Below are positions 15,049-22,943 of a DNA stretch of 24,085 nucleotides, in pieces; the stretch's first letter is position 1, and every line of letters begins with the position of its first letter. Under the pieces are notes generated by a model that saw nothing but the letters and a program-made list of their open reading frames with translations, was not told the DNA's origin and ran no database searches. Made by a program: the position numbers and the translations under genes. Origin of the DNA: Cyanobacteria bacterium UBA11153 (GTDB lineage: Bacteria; Cyanobacteriota; Cyanobacteriia; Cyanobacteriales; Coleofasciculaceae); assembly GCA_003511885.1 (NCBI GenBank), contig DOIX01000019.1, positions 1 to 24,085 on the forward strand, given 5' to 3'.

Positions 15049-15597
15049 CTAATTCAAGAATGGACGAGCCAGGAAAAAGGCACAAATACTTTTAGCATCA
15101 AGAGCTTCTCCATTAAGGATAGCTTCTTCCAACTCCTGTGGTGACATGAAAACATTTTCCATATCTTCATCAGCATCTTGGATTGGGGGCTTCGCTAACT
15201 TTTCCAAATCTTGAGCAAGAAAAGCGTAAATATATTCATCAGAATAACCAGGTGCTAGGGCAAACTTACCGAGAGATTGCCAAGTATGAGCGCGATAGCC
15301 AATTTCTTCTTCTATTTCCCGTTTAATCGTTTCGGCGGGATTTTCGTTAGCTTCGACTGTACCAGCCGGAAACTCCAAAAGACGACCTTGAACGCTAAAA
15401 CGATACTGACGGACTAATACTAACTTACCTTCTGGCGTTACAGGGACAGCCAATGCACCGCCGGGATGACGGATACATTCCCAATCCCCTTCTGCTTGAT
15501 TGGGAAGGCGAAGGGCATTAACTTCAAAATTAAATTTTCTGCCACGGTATAACAGGCGTTGCTTCAGGAGTTGAGGGGGTTCTTTGCCTAGTGCCAT
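15049..15597 (-). CDS. NUDIX hydrolase, ADP-ribose pyrophosphatase-like
   Basis: A cytoplasmic nucleoside-diphosphate hydrolase of about 182 residues, most like ADP-ribose pyrophosphatases, which split ADP-ribose or related sugar nucleotides. The full Nudix box, G-x5-E-x7-RE-I-x-EE-x-G, lies at residues 79-101 (starting GTVEAN and ending REIEEEIGY). Before it are the VLVRQYRF and LLEFPAG segments typical of the ADPRase subgroup, and after it APGYSDEYIYAFLA. The ATG at 15597 is chosen because related proteins begin near GKEPPQLLKQRLLYRGRKF; a TTG at 15639 would add 14 residues and lacks a ribosome site. A HIP1 site and a heptamer repeat lie upstream. Confidence 0.87.
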   Translation of the reverse strand: MALGKEPPQLLKQRLLYRGRKFNFEVNALRLPNQAEGDWECIRHPGGALAVPVTPEGKLVLVRQYRFSVQGRLLEFPAGTVEANENPAETIKREIEEEIGYRAHTWQSLGKFALAPGYSDEYIYAFLAQDLEKLAKPPIQDADEDMENVFMSPQELEEAILNGEALDAKSICAFFLARPFLN

Positions 15598-15671
15598 CTG
15601 GATCGATCGAATATAAACTTCAGAACAGTTTAACTCCAAAGGAGTACTGCGATCGCAAAGTTGGTATCAGA

Positions 15672-15706
15672 CAGTAGATAGTGGGCTGTGGATAGTGGAC
15701 AGTGGA
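15672..15706. repeat. Degenerate heptamer repeat (TAGTGGA type)
   Basis: Five consecutive 7-mers, CAGTAGA, TAGTGGG, CTGTGGA, TAGTGGA and CAGTGGA, lie between the NUDIX gene start and the stop of the alpha/beta hydrolase gene. Confidence 0.8.
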
Positions 15707-15736
15707 AAGTTCCTAGTTTTGCTAATTACCCCATCC

Positions 15737-16720
15737 TCAACTTGAATTTTCCTGCAAACTCTCCCATAAATCCCTAACCGCAGCTACAATTATTTCCGGC
15801 TCATCTATCCAGACAAAGTGACTGCTTTTACTCGCCTGAATTTCCCGACAACTAGTTGATATCATCAGCAGTTTCGCGTGCATTTCCTCCCGTAACCTAT
15901 CGGCTGACTTCAGAGGGAGATAAGAAGTGAAAAACGATCTCTTAAAAAAAGTACTAGACTTAATATTAACCACGGGAATACTACCCAGACTTTGCGCCTT
16001 ACTCAATTGCCTGCTACTGACAGACAAACTCGCTAATTCTCGCGCCATCGTTATCCAGTGATTGGGCTGGTAAAATGAACGCTTAACTATTTGGAGGATT
16101 TCCCGATTAAATTGGCGTAACTCTGGCTTAATGACTTCAAATAATCCCATTTTACCCAAAATCCTGATAATGCCCAGGAATCCTCCCCATACCGAGATGA
16201 CAAATCCCGATCTAAAAAATAATTTGAGGAGGCGGAGACGGAGGGGCATATTTAACATGCCAGACTCGTGAAGTCCATCTGTTAGGACAATTCCCACTAT
16301 TTTTTCAGGAAACTGATGGGCATAAAGTCGCATATTATAGCTGCCAAAAGAATTCCCAACTAAAATATAAGGTGGATATATCCCCGCTTTGATCAAGAGT
16401 ACATCCAACTCGCCGATCATCTCTTGACTCGTGCGAGGATAAGGACTAGAGTCACTCCAACCATATCCGGCGCGATCGTAAATACACACCCGCGTCAGTT
16501 TCGCAATTTCTTCAATGAGGAAATACCCTTCAATCCCACCCAAACTATGATCTATGATTACTGCAGGACTCCCTTCTCCTTTGCAGTAACAATGGAGTTT
16601 ATAACCTCCAATATCAATTCTTTCGCCAATGGGTGGATGGATTTTCGTTTCTATGATGCTGGAAATCCAATGATAGATGGTTGTGGTGAAGATAAATAGT
16701 AGTTTAATGGAGATTTCCAT
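15737..16720 (-). CDS. Alpha/beta hydrolase
   Basis: A 327-residue serine hydrolase of the alpha/beta fold. The N-terminus has a short hydrophobic segment (about 5-23), a possible membrane anchor or uncleaved signal, followed by the fold proper (about 33-325). The nucleophile elbow is GNSFG with Ser124; VCIYDRAGYGWSD (78-90) is the usual strand before it. TDGLHE (147-152) may carry the catalytic Asp148, and SHFVWIDEPE gives the catalytic His301. An expanded lid-like region (about 155-270) separates the last two. The layout resembles lipases and esterases acting on small hydrophobic esters; the substrate is not known. ATGGTTA repeats and a C-rich heptamer array lie just before the start. The gene is 16 bp after the 5-unit heptamer array on its 3' side. 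Confidence 0.85.
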   Translation of the reverse strand: MEISIKLLFIFTTTIYHWISSIIETKIHPPIGERIDIGGYKLHCYCKGEGSPAVIIDHSLGGIEGYFLIEEIAKLTRVCIYDRAGYGWSDSSPYPRTSQEMIGELDVLLIKAGIYPPYILVGNSFGSYNMRLYAHQFPEKIVGIVLTDGLHESGMLNMPLRLRLLKLFFRSGFVISVWGGFLGIIRILGKMGLFEVIKPELRQFNREILQIVKRSFYQPNHWITMARELASLSVSSRQLSKAQSLGSIPVVNIKSSTFFKRSFFTSYLPLKSADRLREEMHAKLLMISTSCREIQASKSSHFVWIDEPEIIVAAVRDLWESLQENSS

Positions 16721-16758
16721 AACATGGTTAATGGTTAATCGCGAATCAAATTTTTCTG

Positions 16759-16786
16759 CCCTCTTCCCTGTTTCCCCTTCCCTCTT
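16759..16786. repeat. Heptamer repeat (CCCTCTT type)
   Basis: Four 7-mers, CCCTCTT, CCCTGTT, TCCCCTT and CCCTCTT, lie about 40 bp before the alpha/beta hydrolase start. Two exact ATGGTTA copies (16724-16737) sit directly against that start codon. Confidence 0.7.
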
Positions 16787-17050
16787 TATAGAATTATGGT
16801 TCTTCAGGACATACTCTGCTAAATTATTAGCATTAACTTAGCTAAAACCTTGCCCAGTAATGATTATGGCTAGCATTCTCTGCGGATTTTATGGCTGTTT
16901 TGACTGAAATACTAGGTATGATGGCTTTTGGGCTATTCAAACTGATATTTTAGCATAGTATGTGCGGAAGAATCCGTAGTTCGACGAATTTTCCCAAAGT
17001 GACAGAAGAGGGATAACTATGGGCGATCGCACAGAGATGATAAAATTTCC
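16787..17050. other. Gene-free spacer
   Basis: Between the heptamer array and the end of egtB there is no recognisable gene or strong structure. A HIP1 octamer lies near 17022. Confidence 0.5.
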
Positions 17051-18358
17051 CTATTCTGCTAAACGAATCCCAGTAAACTGCCACCGCACTCCTGTCGGGA
17101 AAAAGTTACGATAACTGAGGCGAATGTGATTGGCTGGAGTAACGCAAGAACCACCTCTTAATACCATTTGATTGCACATAAATTTACCATTATATTCCCC
17201 AACAGCACCAGGAGCAGGTTGGAATCCTGGATAGGGTAAATAGGCACTTTGCGTCCATTCCCAAACATCGCCAAACATTTGATCTAGATGAGTCATTCCT
17301 ACGGCTGGAGTTGGGTGTAATATTCCGGTTTCCCAGAAATTTCCCCCTATACTAATTTGGCTTGCTGCGACTTCCCATTCCGCTTCTGTGGGTAATCTTT
17401 TACCCCGAAAACGAGCATAAGCATCGGCTTCGTAAAAACTCACATGACAGACAGGTTCATTTTTGTCAATCGGATGTAATCCTGATAAAGTCATTATCCA
17501 CCAATTGCCATCAATTTTTTCCCAGTATAGGGGACTTAACCATCCTTGTTCTTTTACAGTTGTCCAACCTTCTGAAAGCCAATATTCCGGGTTACTATAA
17601 CCTCCGGCTTCCATAAATTCTAGATATTCTCCATTAGTTACCAACCGATTAGCTAGCCAATAGTCTTGTAAATAAGTTTGATGCCGGGGACTCTCATTAT
17701 CAAAAGCAAATTCTCTGCCTTCATAACCGATACTATATAGTCCTCGCGGATAATCCAACCATTGTTCTTGATTTTGATACTTCCCGATCTTGATATCCGC
17801 TTTCCCATTTTCCAGTCCCCACTTGGGCAGATGCGATGCCATTCCTTTTTCCATGTAAGCTGGACGTAATGGATTAATGGCAAAGATATGCTTAATATCA
17901 GTTAGTAGTAATTCCTGATGTTGTTGTTCGTGATGAAGTCCAAGGATAATGAGGGATTGGATTTGAGGATTTGAGGAAGAAAGGAGAGCAAACATTTCTC
18001 GATCAACATACTCTCGATATCGATAAACTTCATCCACTGTGGGACGAGATAATAATCCTCTTTGGGGACGAGGATGACGTTTCCCCACTCCTTCGTAATA
18101 AGAGTTGAAAAGATAACCAAATTTAGGATGAAAAACTTGATATTCCGGGAGATAGGGAACGAGTAAAAAGGTTTCAAAAAACCAGGTAGTATGAGCCAAA
18201 TGCCATTTGGGAGGACTGACATCTGCCATACTTTGAATGATATAATCTTCTACGGCTAAAGGCTGACAAATTTGGTGGCTGACTTGACGCACCTGTCGAT
18301 ATTGTTCTGTCAGAGATAGAGTTGGTTTATCCAGAGTAAGAGAAGTTATCCTATTCAT
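17051..18358 (-). CDS. egtB: EgtB-type iron-dependent sulfoxide synthase
   Basis: EgtB is a non-haem iron enzyme that joins hercynine to a thiol donor (gamma-glutamylcysteine or cysteine) using oxygen, the key step of ergothioneine synthesis. The 435 residues show a DinB-like domain (about 15-165) with WHLAHTTWFFETF (52-64) and HHEQQHQE (142-149); His143 and His147 plus one of His53/His56 would form the three-His iron site. The C-terminal formylglycine-synthase-like domain (about 200-435) contains the conserved TNGEYLEFMEAGGY, RLPTEAEWEVAA, FGDVWEWT and LRGGSC segments. Length and order match cyanobacterial EgtB. The usual partner, the methyltransferase EgtD, is not next to it in this window. 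The ATG at 18358 lacks a strong ribosome site; a MITE lies 40 bp upstream. Confidence 0.9.
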   Translation of the reverse strand: MNRITSLTLDKPTLSLTEQYRQVRQVSHQICQPLAVEDYIIQSMADVSPPKWHLAHTTWFFETFLLVPYLPEYQVFHPKFGYLFNSYYEGVGKRHPRPQRGLLSRPTVDEVYRYREYVDREMFALLSSSNPQIQSLIILGLHHEQQHQELLLTDIKHIFAINPLRPAYMEKGMASHLPKWGLENGKADIKIGKYQNQEQWLDYPRGLYSIGYEGREFAFDNESPRHQTYLQDYWLANRLVTNGEYLEFMEAGGYSNPEYWLSEGWTTVKEQGWLSPLYWEKIDGNWWIMTLSGLHPIDKNEPVCHVSFYEADAYARFRGKRLPTEAEWEVAASQISIGGNFWETGILHPTPAVGMTHLDQMFGDVWEWTQSAYLPYPGFQPAPGAVGEYNGKFMCNQMVLRGGSCVTPANHIRLSYRNFFPTGVRWQFTGIRLAE

Positions 18359-18396
18359 CTGTAATTCTTGCTTGGTTAATTGATTTCCATACTATA

Positions 18397-18486
18397 CAGG
18401 ACTTACCCAAACTATCTATCTGTAGGGTGTGTTATGCTCCATCTAACACACCATTAACTATTGGTAGCGCGACTGCGTAAGTCCTA
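18397..18486. mobile_element. MITE copy 2
   Basis: CAGGACTTACCCA (18397-18409) and TGCGTAAGTCCTA (18474-18486) are inverted ends with two mismatches. The 90-bp inside shares CTATCTATCTGTAGGGTGTG-like and ACTATTGGTAGCG segments with the 91-bp copy at 7441. It lies upstream of egtB, probably in its promoter region. Confidence 0.85.
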
Positions 18487-18488
18487 AC

Positions 18489-18534
18489 TATAGCAACCCT
18501 CACATAGGTATCTATAGAAATAATGTCATGAAGA
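18489..18534 (+). repeat. 46-bp dispersed repeat, copy A
   Basis: Starts TATAGCAACC and ends TCATGAAGA. It shares 34 of 46 positions with the reverse complement of 21879-21924, with both ends and the AAATAA block identical. It begins 2 bp after MITE copy 2. Confidence 0.6.
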
Positions 18535-19008
18535 CTCTTGATGTAGCTTACAATATTGAGGCCGATCGTTGAATTAGTCTTGTCTGAATAAATCATAAGA
18601 CTTTCCTGGGAAAATCCTGAGAAAGCAGCCTTAACAGCTTGGCGGATATGGCATCCCTCCTTCCCAACCACAGGAGAAAGATAAGAAATTCTTGTTTAAT
18701 TTACAAGAAGCATTGAAATTACTAGCTAAGTCGATAGACTTATCCTGAAGTAGGATGAATATCGAAATCCGTAAGATAACTCAACATATCAGTGGAAAGT
18801 GGCTGGCAGCATAGACTTTAACCACTCAACTGGGCTAGGTGGCATTGATGCGATCGCCAATTATGATAACCGATTGTTATAGATGAGGGTGCAAAGATGT
18901 GGCGCAGCACACAATCTACCAAGATGCTCTGAGCTATCCTAGAAGTAATGTGAAAATTATATCGCAGAATTCCTCCGTTGCTAATCCCTATTAATTTCGA
19001 CAAGACCA
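18535..19008. other. Gene-free spacer
   Basis: About 470 bp without a recognised gene. A minus-strand frame (18432-18671) overlaps the MITE and has no known family; another (18818-19036) is also without support. The promoter of the small gene at 19009 should lie here. Confidence 0.5.
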
Positions 19009-19212
19009 ATGGAAAACTTAGCTCCTCCACAACCAACTCAATTATCCCAAGATAGCGAAATCTGGGATAGCCTCAAGCAAGCTATCGCTGCTAGCTCGGG
19101 ATTTCAACGCTGGCAGTTGGAACACCCACTAAGCGAACAATCCCTCGATAATAGCCTAGATTGGCGAGTCCGTCGCTATCTACGGGAAACTTTAGAGACC
19201 CTAGCTTACTAA
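19009..19212 (+). CDS. Small conserved cyanobacterial protein of unknown function
   Basis: A 67-residue acidic, soluble protein without signal or membrane segment. The blocks IWDSLKQAIAASSGFQRWQ and LDWRVRRYLRETLETLAY look like two helices and resemble short hypothetical proteins common in cyanobacteria; the match is from memory and no function is known. The ATG at 19009 has no strong ribosome site. It is read alone, with a stem-loop 54 bp after its stop. Confidence 0.65.
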   Translation: MENLAPPQPTQLSQDSEIWDSLKQAIAASSGFQRWQLEHPLSEQSLDNSLDWRVRRYLRETLETLAY

Positions 19213-19265
19213 AAAAGTCCTAACTTTGACAAATTTCCCATACCCGTTTATCGCCTTTAACTCCA

Positions 19266-19307
19266 GACACAGATGTGCGGATATTGTCCGCTCGGCACAT
19301 CTGTGTC
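19266..19307. other. Strong stem-loop (13-bp perfect stem)
   Basis: GACACAGATGTGC (19266-19278) pairs perfectly with GCACATCTGTGTC (19295-19307), and CGGA/TCCG (19278-19281, 19287-19290) can extend the fold inside the loop. No T run follows. It lies between two small plus-strand genes in a 333-bp spacer that otherwise shows only two HIP1 sites. It could be an mRNA processing site, a small RNA, a bidirectional terminator or a protein-binding palindrome. Confidence 0.55.
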
Positions 19308-19545
19308 AAATGGCGATCGCGGTAACACCAAGTTCTGTTTAGAGGTAACACATTTTCAGTCCGTAGCGTGAAGAAGTCAAGTTTCCATGTAACCCTGTAA
19401 AAAGTAGGTAAATTTTCCAGTGTCAATGAGACACATCACTATCTCCCCTAGTTTGCGATCGCGCCAATATCAGTAAAAATCCAACATATTAGAATTGCAG
19501 TGGGACTCTTCGGAGTCACAAAAGCTAGGCTTAGAGGAGGTTACC

Positions 19546-19680
19546 ATGCGGGAAAGATTACTACTTGCGATCGCGATTACCTTTTCCATCTATTTATCTG
19601 TAGAATCTGGATTCTATAAAACCCCGATATTTTCCGTATTGCAACTACCATCGACTCCATCGCCAACTTTGACTCGTTGA
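19546..19680 (+). CDS. Small single-helix membrane protein
   Basis: A 44-residue product starting MRERLLLAIAITF, with one hydrophobic segment (about 4-20) and a Ser/Thr/Pro-rich tail ending PSPTLTR. AGAGGAGG at 19533-19540 lies 5 nt before the ATG, an unusually strong ribosome site for this window, and decides the start over an upstream in-frame codon at 19495. The family was not recognised. It could be a membrane micropeptide or an exported peptide with an uncleaved signal. Confidence 0.55.
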   Translation: MRERLLLAIAITFSIYLSVESGFYKTPIFSVLQLPSTPSPTLTR

Positions 19681-19724
19681 CGAGAAAACTCAGTCATATT
19701 AATTAGCACGAAATAAATCAGATC

Positions 19725-20495
19725 TTAACGATAGTAGAAATCAAAATCGCTTAGAGCCTGTAGCCGTGTTACATTTAAACGATAGTGATAGCCAATTCGA
19801 CGTTTTAAATTATCTGAAAAGGTTATTGAGCTTTGATTATATGATGCGTCTAAGTGATTAGTAACTGCTTTAATTTCATCCCAGTTAGCATGGTTGACTG
19901 TCCATCCTATCTTAGCAGCAGCTAGACCAATGCTATTCCCTTCACCGGAATGTATGCCTTTTAATTCTAAATAGTTACCAATTTTACCCCATTGCTTTAA
20001 AAATTCTATTTCTTTGCCATTATCTCTCGAAATAATAAATAAAGATTCACCCACCCAGGAAACATCATCAATTGAAATATTCAGCTTTTTTGCCACTGTT
20101 TTTAGCGATAGTAAACGTTCTGGATTATATTTTTTTACATGAATTAATAGATTTTCTGTCTTGGCTGTAATTCCTGATTTCCATTCTATATAACTCGGAA
20201 CTTTCTCAATAATTCTGGTATCTGAATCAATGATAATTGCTGTCTGAAACTTTGACAAAGCCTTTTCTAAAACAAAGCGTTTATCGTTATAACAGTGAAG
20301 AATACCCTTTTGGAGATGTTCAAAAGCCAAGACATTTTTTTGCTCTCTAAAATCTTCTGGTTCATCTGTACCAACAACCAATGAAGTCCCTGGAGAATAT
20401 GTGTCCAAATCTTCAGCTAATTGTTTAGCAAGTAAACGATACTTTTGACGGAGAGCCAAGGTACAAAAACAAAAATCTTTTTCAGTTTCACTCAT
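19725..20495 (-). CDS. Glycosyltransferase-like protein with DSD motif
   Basis: A soluble protein of about 256 residues. It opens FCFCTLALRQKYRLLAKQLAEDL, a nucleotide-sugar-like Rossmann start, and contains AIIIDSDTRI with a D90-S-D92 pair like the metal-binding DxD of GT-A glycosyltransferases, on a strand followed by a loop. GIHSGEGNSIGLAAAKIGW near the C-terminus resembles the acceptor-side part of GT8-like folds. The exact family was not identified. The ATG at 20495 is preferred; a TTG at 20546 would add 17 unconvincing residues. It is the last gene of the minus-strand glycan cluster, separated from the others by a decayed sulfotransferase. Confidence 0.65.
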   Translation of the reverse strand: MSETEKDFCFCTLALRQKYRLLAKQLAEDLDTYSPGTSLVVGTDEPEDFREQKNVLAFEHLQKGILHCYNDKRFVLEKALSKFQTAIIIDSDTRIIEKVPSYIEWKSGITAKTENLLIHVKKYNPERLLSLKTVAKKLNISIDDVSWVGESLFIISRDNGKEIEFLKQWGKIGNYLELKGIHSGEGNSIGLAAAKIGWTVNHANWDEIKAVTNHLDASYNQSSITFSDNLKRRIGYHYRLNVTRLQALSDFDFYYR

Positions 20496-20647
20496 ATTTT
20501 TGGAAATTATAGTAATTTGCAGTAGTATGATGTACACCTGGGACAATACTGAGAAAAACTTTGTATTAAGCTGCTACGCATTTAATTTGTATATCCCCAC
20601 ACCCCTTTCGATAAATTTACTATCCAATTTAGATGCGCCGCAGCTTA

Positions 20648-20885
20648 TTATAGGTGTACCTCACTCAGGTGAAATCCGCTATATTTAATCTTGGCAACTA
20701 TTGATGATTGATTTTTCAACCAATGGGAACAATCTAATCCAGTAAGTCCCTGTAATTGCACAATATCACTACGGTAAATTTCGATCAGCTTTTCTCTCAA
20801 TTCATTTGATAAAGGTGGAATAGTAGTGAATCGATGTTGTCGGCGCTTTATGTGCGCCAACCACTATAAAATTTGTATATTTCAT
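20648..20885 (-). pseudogene. Sulfotransferase with large internal deletion
   Basis: From ATG 20885 the frame reads MKYTNFIVVGAHKAPTTSIH, which is the 5'-PSB start of a sulfotransferase (usually GAQKAGTTSLH). It is followed after a few codons by a stop. In another frame, from about 20830 to 20648, comes FTTIPPLSNELREKLIEIY, DIVQLQGLTGLDCSHWLKN, the typical C-terminal helix end of the family. The 200 or so residues between, including the 3'-PB region, are missing. The gene is thus a ruin made of both ends and is not functional. It lies between two glycosyltransferase genes, so the cluster once probably included sulfation. Confidence 0.75.
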
Positions 20886-20892
20886 AATTTAT

Positions 20893-21807
20893 TTATATTA
20901 AGCGGTTAATTTTCTCTTTCATCTGTTGGAATAAACTTTTCTGAGTTGGAGTAGGCGGTACTTCATCGGGAGGCATTGTTTCGCCCAGATAGCGATAATG
21001 TTTCCAGATATCCCAGTAAGGACATCCGGGTTGAATCCGGATACCTGCCCAATGTAAGTATTCTACAGGTTGATTGCAGTTAGGATCGATAAGTCTATCT
21101 CCTTGGATTTGGAAATGTTTGCTACCTCCCCAACTTCCGGGCGCACCACCTGGGCGACGGACAATATTAAAGCGGCTGGGGATTTCCTTGAGGATCATAT
21201 AGTTAATGATGGGTTGATCTGAAGTTTTTTGGGAAAAGTCGAAGTATTCTGGATGGGTGGCACATTCGGCAAATGTCTTGTATAAATTATCTTCAGATAT
21301 TCTATTTTTCTTTGCACCCCAGAATCCGCCATTGAAAATGTCCTTAATTTCGGCTTCGCTAAAGACACCATCTTCAATTACTTTTGGAGAAAAAACGTTT
21401 TTGATGCCTTTGGAGTGTTGGTAATCGTAGCAGATAAAGTCGTATTTATCGAGATAGTCGGTGGTTTCGATGATTTTATCGAAAACTACGATATCTGTAT
21501 CTATGTAAATGAATTTATCAAAAGGACCAAACCAACAGGCTTGTTTGCGAAATTGATTGGGGCGGGCAAAAAAGCCCTTACCGAAAATTTCATACAACTG
21601 GAGGGATAGGCGATTGATAAATTCTAGATCCTGGTAAACTTCTACTCCATAAGACTCATTAAGGATTTTCGCGATCGCGTGATAGTTGTCGTCGTAGGGT
21701 ATTAAGACGATGGGCGTATCCTTATCTTTGACGCGGATACTCTTGAGGAGTGCGATCGCGTGTTCGGTTACTTTATCATTAGCTGTGATATAAATTCCAC
21801 GATTCAT
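20893..21807 (-). CDS. Npun_R2821/R2823-family glycosyltransferase
   Basis: A 304-residue GT-A fold protein, distantly GT8-like. It opens RGIYITANDKVTEHAIALLKS and has PIVLIPYDD (32-40), the metal-binding FIYIDTDIVVF (D103-T-D105), a FNGGFWGAKK acceptor segment and the late YLHWAGIRIQPG block with a final RYLGE. These blocks recur in the 335-residue product encoded upstream at 21931-22938 (GIYTLANDVV, CIIAYDN, FIYMDAD, FCSGFYGSK, YLHYIGV, HYRYLHQ), so the two are paralogs. The sugar donor is unknown. No signal or membrane segment is present. The ATG at 21807 is preceded on the minus strand by CAGTTGA heptamers. A decayed sulfotransferase follows within 8 bp. Confidence 0.8.
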   Translation of the reverse strand: MNRGIYITANDKVTEHAIALLKSIRVKDKDTPIVLIPYDDNYHAIAKILNESYGVEVYQDLEFINRLSLQLYEIFGKGFFARPNQFRKQACWFGPFDKFIYIDTDIVVFDKIIETTDYLDKYDFICYDYQHSKGIKNVFSPKVIEDGVFSEAEIKDIFNGGFWGAKKNRISEDNLYKTFAECATHPEYFDFSQKTSDQPIINYMILKEIPSRFNIVRRPGGAPGSWGGSKHFQIQGDRLIDPNCNQPVEYLHWAGIRIQPGCPYWDIWKHYRYLGETMPPDEVPPTPTQKSLFQQMKEKINRLI

Positions 21808-21814
21808 AGTATAG

Positions 21815-21834
21815 CAGTTGACAGTTGATAGTTA
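21815..21834. repeat. Short heptamer repeat (CAGTTGA type)
   Basis: Two exact CAGTTGA copies (21815-21828) and a partial TAGTTAT lie 7 bp before the start codon of the glycosyltransferase gene. Confidence 0.65.
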
Positions 21835-21878
21835 TTTAATGAACATCAAACCCCATATCAAGCAAGGCTTCAAGGCTC

Positions 21879-21924
21879 TCTTCATGAGGTTATTTCGGTC
21901 TTAACCGATATGGCGGTTGCTATA
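21879..21924 (-). repeat. 46-bp dispersed repeat, copy B
   Basis: Read on the minus strand it starts TATAGCAACC and ends TCATGAAGA, with a TCGGT/ACCGA hairpin in the middle. It matches 18489-18534 at 34 of 46 positions. It lies between the two paralogous glycosyltransferase genes. Confidence 0.6.
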
Positions 21925-21930
21925 TAATCC

Positions 21931-22938
21931 TCATTGATTGATTTTCAGCTTCCTTAACACTCTTGTTATCAGGCTTGGCGGTGGATTGTATGGTTTGGGC
22001 TTAGTGGTAAATTTGGGTCGTTTTTCTGGTTGATGGAGGTAGCGATAGTGCAAGAAAATATCGCGATAAGGAAAATCAAGATTTTCCCCTCCACAAACCC
22101 TAGTAAATAATTTGGAAGATACCCCAATATAGTGGAGATAAGTCAATCTAGTTCCTTTGTCGTATAAAACGTTATCGCGATTCTCAAAGTGTTTTGAGGT
22201 TACAGAATTTCCTGTTTTTTGATTTTCTGGTAAACCTAGAGCGAAGTTATATATTGGTATTTGCGATCGCATTCTCATGTAGTTTAACACCGATTGGTTA
22301 GGTGCTGATGGATATAGTATTTCCGATTCTCCTTGTGCTAATTTTGCAATTAACCCTTGCCGCTCTTCATCTGTGAATAATCCTCGTTTTGAACCATAAA
22401 AACCCGAACAAAATATTTCTGATTTTATTTGGGATTCGGCAAATACTTCCCGTAATTTTTGCGATGCGACATTGTATATATGACCGAGATCTTTATACTG
22501 AAAATCATAGACAACAAAATCCACCTCATCTAACTTATTAAAAATAAAATCTACCGAATTTATTAGCAGCGTGTCTGCATCCATATATATAAACTTTTCA
22601 AATGGACTTTCAGGATCAAACGCGCCATAACGGTGATTTTCCCCAACTCGATAGAATTTAGTGGTAATTCCTTGCTCTTTCCAAGTGTTTAAAGCTGTGG
22701 GATGAGTTTGCCAAACCTGATAAGAAAAATCTTCCCAGCGTTGAAATAGTGAAGGATTTTCTAGTAAAGTGACATTTTTTCTCTTGGCTACTTCCTCGCG
22801 AACTTTGTCTAACCGATTGTCATAAGCAATGATACAGACAGGCATTTCTCTTCCAGCATTTGCCTCAATACTATTGAGCAATGCCACTACTTGATCGAAA
22901 ACAACATCATTGGCTAGGGTATAAATTCCATCTGTCAT
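21931..22938 (-). CDS. Npun_R2821/R2823-family glycosyltransferase, second copy
   Basis: A 335-residue paralog of the product at 20893-21807. The shared order is MTDGIYTLANDVV (1-13), VCIIAYDN (34-41), FIYMDADTLL (116-125; DxD at 120-122), FCSGFYGSKRG, then NQSVLNYMRMR and a C-terminal YLHYIGVSS with HYRYLHQ. A 30-residue insertion (about 78-108) and a basic, proline-rich tail (PKFTTKPKPYNPPP) set it apart. It begins 5 bp after the GT10 stop with AGGA before the ATG, so the two are surely cotranscribed and probably translationally coupled. Together they suggest stepwise glycan assembly at the cell surface. Confidence 0.8.
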   Translation of the reverse strand: MTDGIYTLANDVVFDQVVALLNSIEANAGREMPVCIIAYDNRLDKVREEVAKRKNVTLLENPSLFQRWEDFSYQVWQTHPTALNTWKEQGITTKFYRVGENHRYGAFDPESPFEKFIYMDADTLLINSVDFIFNKLDEVDFVVYDFQYKDLGHIYNVASQKLREVFAESQIKSEIFCSGFYGSKRGLFTDEERQGLIAKLAQGESEILYPSAPNQSVLNYMRMRSQIPIYNFALGLPENQKTGNSVTSKHFENRDNVLYDKGTRLTYLHYIGVSSKLFTRVCGGENLDFPYRDIFLHYRYLHQPEKRPKFTTKPKPYNPPPSLITRVLRKLKINQ

Positions 22939-22943
22939 TGTGG

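Noticed and set aside
18432..18671. 79-codon minus-strand frame upstream of egtB
   Set aside because: Its C-terminal third is MITE sequence and the rest shows no recognisable domain or ribosome site.
19220..19426. 68-codon minus-strand frame
   Set aside because: It runs through the 13-bp stem-loop, whose palindrome explains its composition; no family likeness.
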